From: Ruminococcus sp.
GTDB taxonomy: Bacteria > Bacillota > Clostridia > Oscillospirales > Ruminococcaceae
Assembly: GCA_031262625.1 (NCBI GenBank)
Contig: JAISHJ010000073.1
Coordinates: 1-10,028, forward strand
Direction of reading: 5' to 3'
Length of the DNA: 10,028 nucleotides
Part shown: positions 6,503 to 10,028 of the stretch, piece after piece
Numbering within the stretch: position 1 is the stretch's first letter
Layout of the letters: every line of letters starts with the position of its first letter
Translations under genes and position numbers: made by a program
Notes under the pieces: generated by a model
The model's database searches: none
Told to the model about the DNA's origin: nothing
Seen by the model: only the letters and a program-made list of their open reading frames with translations

Positions 6503-7519
6503 ATGGCAATGTATGAAGAAGCCGCGCCTAAAAAGCGTGAGAAAAAAAGCTTCCGCGAAAATTTTATACCCTCAAAAAGCGATCCGAAAAATGTGCTTAT
6601 CAATAAGCTTATCATTATCGCCTCCGCTTTGGCTCTGCTTGTTTGCATAGCCGTTTTGGGTGAATACTTTTACCGCATCTATGAAGCTAAGCACAACAGC
6701 GAAACCCTCGGCGATATATATAACACCGCTAATGCAAGGGTAATATCGAACAATACGGACGATGAGCCTGTTCCCGGCGAAACCGGAACCATGCCCGTAA
6801 CGACTGTTCCCGCACCCGATATGCCGTGGGTAGAGCCTGCGAAACTCCCCAGTGCAATTGAACTTTCGGCAATTAACCCCGATTACGCCGGTTATGTAAG
6901 TATACCGGGAGTGTTTTCGGAAGCGGTAGTCCTCGCCGCCGATAACGAATACTATTTAACGCATAATTATTACGGGCAAAAGCGCTCGGCGGGAACTGTT
7001 TTTGCCGACTACCGCAACGTCATAAACGGCGAAAAAGTTTCGGACAATATCGTTCTCTACGGACATAATAACAAAGACGGTACTATGTTCGGAAACATGG
7101 ACTATTATAAATATAACGCTAACTACTGGCTTAAGAATCCCTTCGTTTATTTCGATAATTTTTACACACAGGACGTTTATGTTATCCTTTCGTCCTTCAT
7201 AACAAATGTTGACCCGAAGGACGATAACGGCAATGTTTTCGACTATCAAAACTATCTTAATTTTGATGATACCTATACTTTTGAAAATTTCAAAGCCAAT
7301 ATCGAAAAGAAAAATCAGATGATTACCGGGCTTGATTATGACGAGAATGATAAATACTTAACACTCTCGACCTGTTCATACGAATGGGTACCCTCCCGTC
7401 ACGTTATGATAGCAAGAAAGCTCCGCCCCGGCGAAACAACTTCCAATATAGATACTTCGCTCTTTAAGCTTAACCCCGACCCTGTATGGCCTGCTGTTTA
7501 TTATAAATACTCGGGATAA
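6503..7519 (+). CDS. srtB: Class B sortase, paralogue 4
   Basis: Type II membrane transpeptidase of 338 residues. It has a Lys/Arg-rich cytoplasmic tail (1-35, with KKREKK), a membrane helix at about 36-53, a spacer with Thr/Pro-rich TMPVTTVPAPDMPW, and a sortase domain (about 122-310). The catalytic residues are His188 (YGHNN), Cys291 (TLSTCSYEW) and Arg299 (PSRHVMIARK). It is the most divergent of the four around the active site: SYEWVPSRH replaces SNEFEPSRF. The C-terminal tail (NPDPVWPAVYYKYSG) keeps only part of the shared DWD motif. The start at 6503 has AAGGAA six bases upstream; a second ATG two codons later has poorer spacing. It follows sortase 3 by 20 nt and precedes the SpoIID-like gene by 6 nt. 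Confidence 0.93.
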   Translation: MAMYEEAAPKKREKKSFRENFIPSKSDPKNVLINKLIIIASALALLVCIAVLGEYFYRIYEAKHNSETLGDIYNTANARVISNNTDDEPVPGETGTMPVTTVPAPDMPWVEPAKLPSAIELSAINPDYAGYVSIPGVFSEAVVLAADNEYYLTHNYYGQKRSAGTVFADYRNVINGEKVSDNIVLYGHNNKDGTMFGNMDYYKYNANYWLKNPFVYFDNFYTQDVYVILSSFITNVDPKDDNGNVFDYQNYLNFDDTYTFENFKANIEKKNQMITGLDYDENDKYLTLSTCSYEWVPSRHVMIARKLRPGETTSNIDTSLFKLNPDPVWPAVYYKYSG

Positions 7520-7525
7520 TAACGA

Positions 7526-8992
7526 ATGAAGTCTGTTAACTCAATCCTCAACAGCATTATCGCCGTGCTTTTAATCGGCGGTATCTATACTCTCACAGCG
7601 GTAACCGGTGAAACCTCTCCTATAGAGGAAACGGGTATCGCTTACGAAACAACGACCGAAGCAACAACCGTTGCAACAACCGCGACAACAACTGAAAATG
7701 TTACGTCATTAACCGAAACCGTTACTGCCGCCGCACCGTCTAAGAATGTCGTTTATGTTACAGAGAGTACTGCAAAAAACGAGGAAACAGAAAGTACAAC
7801 AGAAACCGAGGAGACGCCCGAGAGCGAAACTACAACAACAACTACTGCTACTACTACTACTATTACTACTACTTCCGAAGCTGCAACAATAACAACGCAA
7901 GACGTTCTTGCCGCAGCAGAACTGTATGAAGAGGATGAAGAACCGGAGGACACCGGGCTTTATGAAGAAGACGAACCGAATGAAAATGCTTCCGACGAAG
8001 ACGATATACTTATAGATGATGAATATACCGACGCCAATAACGAAGACGGATTGCCTTTACAAGAAGTGGACGAGCCTGAAGGTACTGTAATCGAACCGGA
8101 TGATACCGTTACGGCGACGGTAACTGTCCCTAAAAAGGACATACAGTGGAATTTGGCGGACGGTGAACCTGCCGGAACGCCCGACGATACTTCCGCAAAT
8201 ACTGTTTTGCCGCCGCCCGGAACTGCCGCAACAACCCTTACCGCATACTTTAACGGAAAGAGACAAACGGTTGATGCCTTTGGGCTAATCTGTGCGGTAA
8301 CTTCAAATGAGGTTTCGGATAGCTTTGAAGACGAAGCAATAAAGGCGCAGGCTGTCGCCGCCTATTCATACATAAAAGAAGCTAACGACAGGGGCGATGC
8401 ACCCGATGTCGCCGTTGACTATAACTATTCCGATAGACTTAAAAATATCGTAACAAGCGTTTGGGGAATTGCTTGCTACCACAACGGTAAGCTTGCGCAG
8501 ACCGTTTACTCCGCCTCTTCCGCAGGCTACACCGCTTCTTCCGAAAGTGTCTGGGGCGGCGCGCACCCTTATCTTGTAAGTGTAGAGACACCGTTTGATG
8601 CAGCTTCCGACCCGAATTACGGTATAAAGTCTACCTACACCGAAAATGAAATGCGCAGTCTCCTTGAATCAAAGCTTCATATAAATCTTTCGGGCAATCC
8701 CGCAAACTGGCTTATAGTTACCGGCTTCACCGACGGCAACTACGTTGAAACAATGCTGATTGACGGTCAGGACGAAATTTCCGGGCGCGAATTCCGCGAA
8801 AGCGTTATGAATTATAAAATCAGAAGTTCCGCCTTCGCCGTAAGCTATTATGACGGAATTTTCACGATAACCACCTACGGCTACGGTCATGGGGTAGGCA
8901 TGAGCCAAAACGGCGCGAATATATTAGCAAAACAGGGCTATAACTATGTGCAGATATTAAAATATTACTACACAGGAGTGGAAGTAAGGTAG
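7526..8992 (+). CDS. SpoIID/LytB-domain cell-wall protein with Thr/Glu/Asp-rich stalk
   Basis: SpoIID-family proteins are peptidoglycan lytic transglycosylases or amidase enhancers acting outside the membrane. The 488-residue protein begins with a signal peptide or anchor helix (about 7-27). A long low-complexity stalk follows: Thr-rich (about 35-125), then strongly acidic (about 131-195, with two LYEEDE units). The SpoIID domain runs from about 235 to 488. Family hallmarks are Glu262 in SNEVSDSFEDEAIKAQAVAA (matching the catalytic Glu of SpoIID), YSASSAGYTASSESVWGG, PYLVSVETP, and the C-terminal GYGHGVGMSQNGA from residue 452, followed by ILKYYYTGVEV. There is no sorting signal, and nothing around it suggests sporulation. 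Being last in the sortase operon, it may remodel peptidoglycan where sortase products are attached (inference). Confidence 0.92.
   Translation: MKSVNSILNSIIAVLLIGGIYTLTAVTGETSPIEETGIAYETTTEATTVATTATTTENVTSLTETVTAAAPSKNVVYVTESTAKNEETESTTETEETPESETTTTTTATTTTITTTSEAATITTQDVLAAAELYEEDEEPEDTGLYEEDEPNENASDEDDILIDDEYTDANNEDGLPLQEVDEPEGTVIEPDDTVTATVTVPKKDIQWNLADGEPAGTPDDTSANTVLPPPGTAATTLTAYFNGKRQTVDAFGLICAVTSNEVSDSFEDEAIKAQAVAAYSYIKEANDRGDAPDVAVDYNYSDRLKNIVTSVWGIACYHNGKLAQTVYSASSAGYTASSESVWGGAHPYLVSVETPFDAASDPNYGIKSTYTENEMRSLLESKLHINLSGNPANWLIVTGFTDGNYVETMLIDGQDEISGREFRESVMNYKIRSSAFAVSYYDGIFTITTYGYGHGVGMSQNGANILAKQGYNYVQILKYYYTGVEVR
7829..7873 (+). repeat. ACT/ACA triplet tract encoding poly-Thr
   Basis: Fifteen consecutive codons, ACT or ACA broken only by one GCT and one ATT, encode TTTTTTATTTTITTT in the stalk of the SpoIID-like protein. 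Triplet slippage here would change stalk length without shifting the frame. Confidence 0.85.
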
Positions 8993-9076
8993 AAGTAATA
9001 CTGCGCTGAGTTAAATTCGGTAAAATCGCTATTGTCAACGCATAATAATATATCGGAAACAATATATCTTAAAAAT

Positions 9077-9099
9077 GTTTACAAAAATATTCTGTAAAC
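9077..9099. promoter_or_regulatory. Inverted repeat just upstream of the zinc-ribbon gene promoter
   Basis: Perfect 7-bp arms GTTTACA (9077-9083) and TGTAAAC (9093-9099) are separated by 9 AT-rich bases. The repeat ends 3 bases before the -35 TTGACA. There is no following T-run, so it is unlikely to be a terminator. The position suits a dimeric regulator binding site. The regulator is not recognised, and the half-site orientation is opposite to a BirA operator. Confidence 0.5.
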
Positions 9100-9102
9100 C
9101 TA

Positions 9103-9131
9103 TTGACAAAGCATATTATATGTTCTATAAT
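9103..9131 (+). promoter_or_regulatory. Consensus sigma-A promoter of the zinc-ribbon gene
   Basis: TTGACA at 9103-9108 and TATAAT at 9126-9131 are separated by 17 bases, a perfect housekeeping promoter. Transcription should begin near 9138, giving a leader of about 58 nt that ends in a strong GGAGGT ribosome site. Confidence 0.9.
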
Positions 9132-9196
9132 ATAGACATAAGCTAAATCAATAAGGCAGAGCGTAAAGCCTGCTTACATTCGGAGGTAATTTTATT

Positions 9197-9637
9197 ATGA
9201 GCGATATTTTTGATAAAATCGGTCAGACGTTTTCAGACATAGGCGATTCTGTTTCCGAGAAATCCAAGTACGTAGCGGAGACCGCGAAACTCAACGCTAA
9301 AATTTTGCAGGAAAAGTCTTCAATCGGGAGTAACTACTCCGATATAGGACGCTACTACGTTGAGCATTTTTCCGACAATGCCGACCCGGGCATTTCCGAT
9401 AAGGTTTTAGCGGTTGTAAAATCGAAGGAACTTATCTGTGAAATGGAGTCTAAAATTTTAGCACTTAAGGGTTACGTAAAGTGCACTGCTTGCGGGGCGA
9501 ACGTTCCTTTTGAGGACAAATTCTGCGGCAAATGCGGAGCTCTTCTCGAAAAGCCAGCTGCTCCCGCACCCGAAGAAGACATTACTCCGAACGTTTCGGT
9601 AGTTCCCGACGATGCTCCTTCCGACGATAAAGTTTAA
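9197..9637 (+). CDS. Small helical protein with C-terminal zinc ribbon
   Basis: The 146-residue protein has no signal peptide or membrane helix, so it is probably cytoplasmic. Residues 1-93 are predicted mostly helical and charged (SDIFDKIGQTFSDIGDSVSE, then AETAKLNAKILQEK) and may form a coiled coil. A compact zinc ribbon follows: Cys96-X2-Cys99-X10-Cys110-X2-Cys113 (CTACGANVPF, then FCGKCGALL), then a Pro/Ala/Asp-rich tail (about 119-146). Similar zinc-ribbon proteins are common in Clostridia, but I know no assigned function. The start is well supported by GGAGGT about 10 nt upstream. It is a single-gene unit with its own strong promoter and terminator, separate from the sortase operon. Confidence 0.88.
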   Translation: MSDIFDKIGQTFSDIGDSVSEKSKYVAETAKLNAKILQEKSSIGSNYSDIGRYYVEHFSDNADPGISDKVLAVVKSKELICEMESKILALKGYVKCTACGANVPFEDKFCGKCGALLEKPAAPAPEEDITPNVSVVPDDAPSDDKV

Positions 9638-9678
9638 TAATATTCCCGACTTAGCCGAGTTGTTACTCCCGATATTTT

Positions 9679-9714
9679 AAGCCCGTACATTTTTGATGCG
9701 GGCTTTATTTTTGT
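9679..9714 (+). terminator. Rho-independent terminator after the zinc-ribbon gene
   Basis: Stem AAGCCCG (9679-9685) pairs with CGGGCTT (9699-9705) around a 13-base loop, followed by the T-rich run TTTATTTTTGTT. It lies about 40 nt after the zinc-ribbon stop codon. Confidence 0.88.
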
Positions 9715-9937
9715 TAATAAACTACTACTGTTCATATATAAAAAGCATGATTTTTCAAGAAGTAATTTTTATTCATAATTTCACTATTAAAAATTTACTT
9801 GTTTATATTTTCAAAAATCGGCTGTTCATAATTTTCGCTTTAATTGTTAACTCTTAATACTCATTTAATTGCATTTCAAAACTTATAAAATATAGATATT
9901 TTGTTGCGAATTTTTTATTGCCGTTAATTATTGTATT

Positions 9938-9973
9938 TTTTGTACTCAACATAAAAACTCTTTGTGTACAAAA
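9938..9973. repeat. 8-bp inverted repeat in the AT-rich region
   Basis: TTTTGTAC (9938-9945) and GTACAAAA (9966-9973) are perfect inverted arms separated by 20 bases. It could be a regulator site or chance in AT-rich DNA. No T-run supports termination. Confidence 0.3.
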
Positions 9974-9999
9974 TATTCCGCATTAATTAACCGACCCGG

Positions 10000-10013
10000 T
10001 GTAATCGTTTACA
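10000..10013. promoter_or_regulatory. Candidate cre site (CcpA/LacI-family operator)
   Basis: TGTAATCGTTTACA fits the catabolite-responsive element consensus TGWNANCGNTNWCA at every position and is a near-perfect palindrome around CG. Its right half, TTTACA, is also 5 of 6 to a -35 hexamer, and the matching -10 would fall just outside the window. The controlled gene is not visible. Confidence 0.5.
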
Positions 10014-10028
10014 TTAACAAATATGACA

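Larger units (their letters stand above)
9715..10028. other. AT-rich intergenic region without a visible gene
   Basis: I see no reading frame with a ribosome site and no RNA gene here. The stretch is very AT-rich. TTGCAT (9869-9874) with TATAGA (9891-9896) at 16-base spacing could be a weak plus-strand promoter, but such matches are expected by chance at this composition. The inverted repeat and cre-like site listed separately lie in its right part, so it is probably the upstream region of a gene beyond the window. Confidence 0.6.

Noticed and set aside
7709..8142. Minus-strand Ser/Cys-rich frames opposite the stalk of the SpoIID-like gene
   Set aside because: They are shadows of the ACT/ACA and GAA/GAC codon runs; the low-complexity composition is a mirror of the real stalk.
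9077..9099. Inverted repeat as a terminator of the SpoIID-like gene, or as a BirA operator
   Set aside because: The stem is short and AT-rich with no T-run after it, and the half-site orientation is opposite to that of BirA sites.
1..10028. CRISPR arrays, insertion sequences or phage genes
   Set aside because: No regularly spaced direct repeats, transposase, integrase or terminal inverted repeats were seen. The tRNA genes show no attachment-site duplication in the window.

Overview
The window reads as chromosomal DNA of a low-GC Gram-positive anaerobe, most likely a Clostridia member of the Ruminococcaceae/Oscillospiraceae type. The reasons are AT-rich intergenic DNA with sigma-A-type promoters, a ThiI without a rhodanese domain, class B sortases, a SpoIID-fold wall enzyme, and Thr-rich surface linkers of the kind common in ruminococci. 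The taxonomic placement is inference.

Left edge (1-300): two tRNA genes on the minus strand, tRNA-Met(CAT) then tRNA-Glu(TTC), are driven by a perfect-consensus promoter. A divergent AT-rich promoter region leads into thiI (455-1639, + strand), the tRNA 4-thiouridine synthetase.

Centre (1671-8992): a promoter after thiI starts what looks like one six-gene operon, with gaps of 6-26 nt and one 4-nt ATGA overlap. It holds four paralogous class B sortases (1753-2724, 3788-4777, 4788-6482, 6503-7519), one unrecognised membrane-anchored, probably beta-rich protein (2721-3761), and a SpoIID/LytB-domain protein with a long Thr/Glu/Asp-rich stalk (7526-8992). All four sortases keep the His, Cys and Arg catalytic residues but differ in cytoplasmic tail, stalk and C-terminal extension. 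The third has a 161-residue acidic cytoplasmic region and a C-terminal tail of PET repeats. No protein in the window carries a C-terminal sorting signal, so the substrates are elsewhere or unconventional. A plausible reading is a cell-surface module in which several transpeptidases attach or polymerise surface proteins while the SpoIID-like enzyme trims peptidoglycan. That reading is inference.

Right part (8993-10028): a perfect-consensus promoter next to a 7-bp inverted repeat drives a small helical zinc-ribbon protein (9197-9637), which ends at a rho-independent terminator. The last ~310 bases are AT-rich and have no visible gene. They contain an 8-bp inverted repeat and, at the very edge, a 14-bp match to the CcpA cre consensus, possibly controlling a gene beyond the window.
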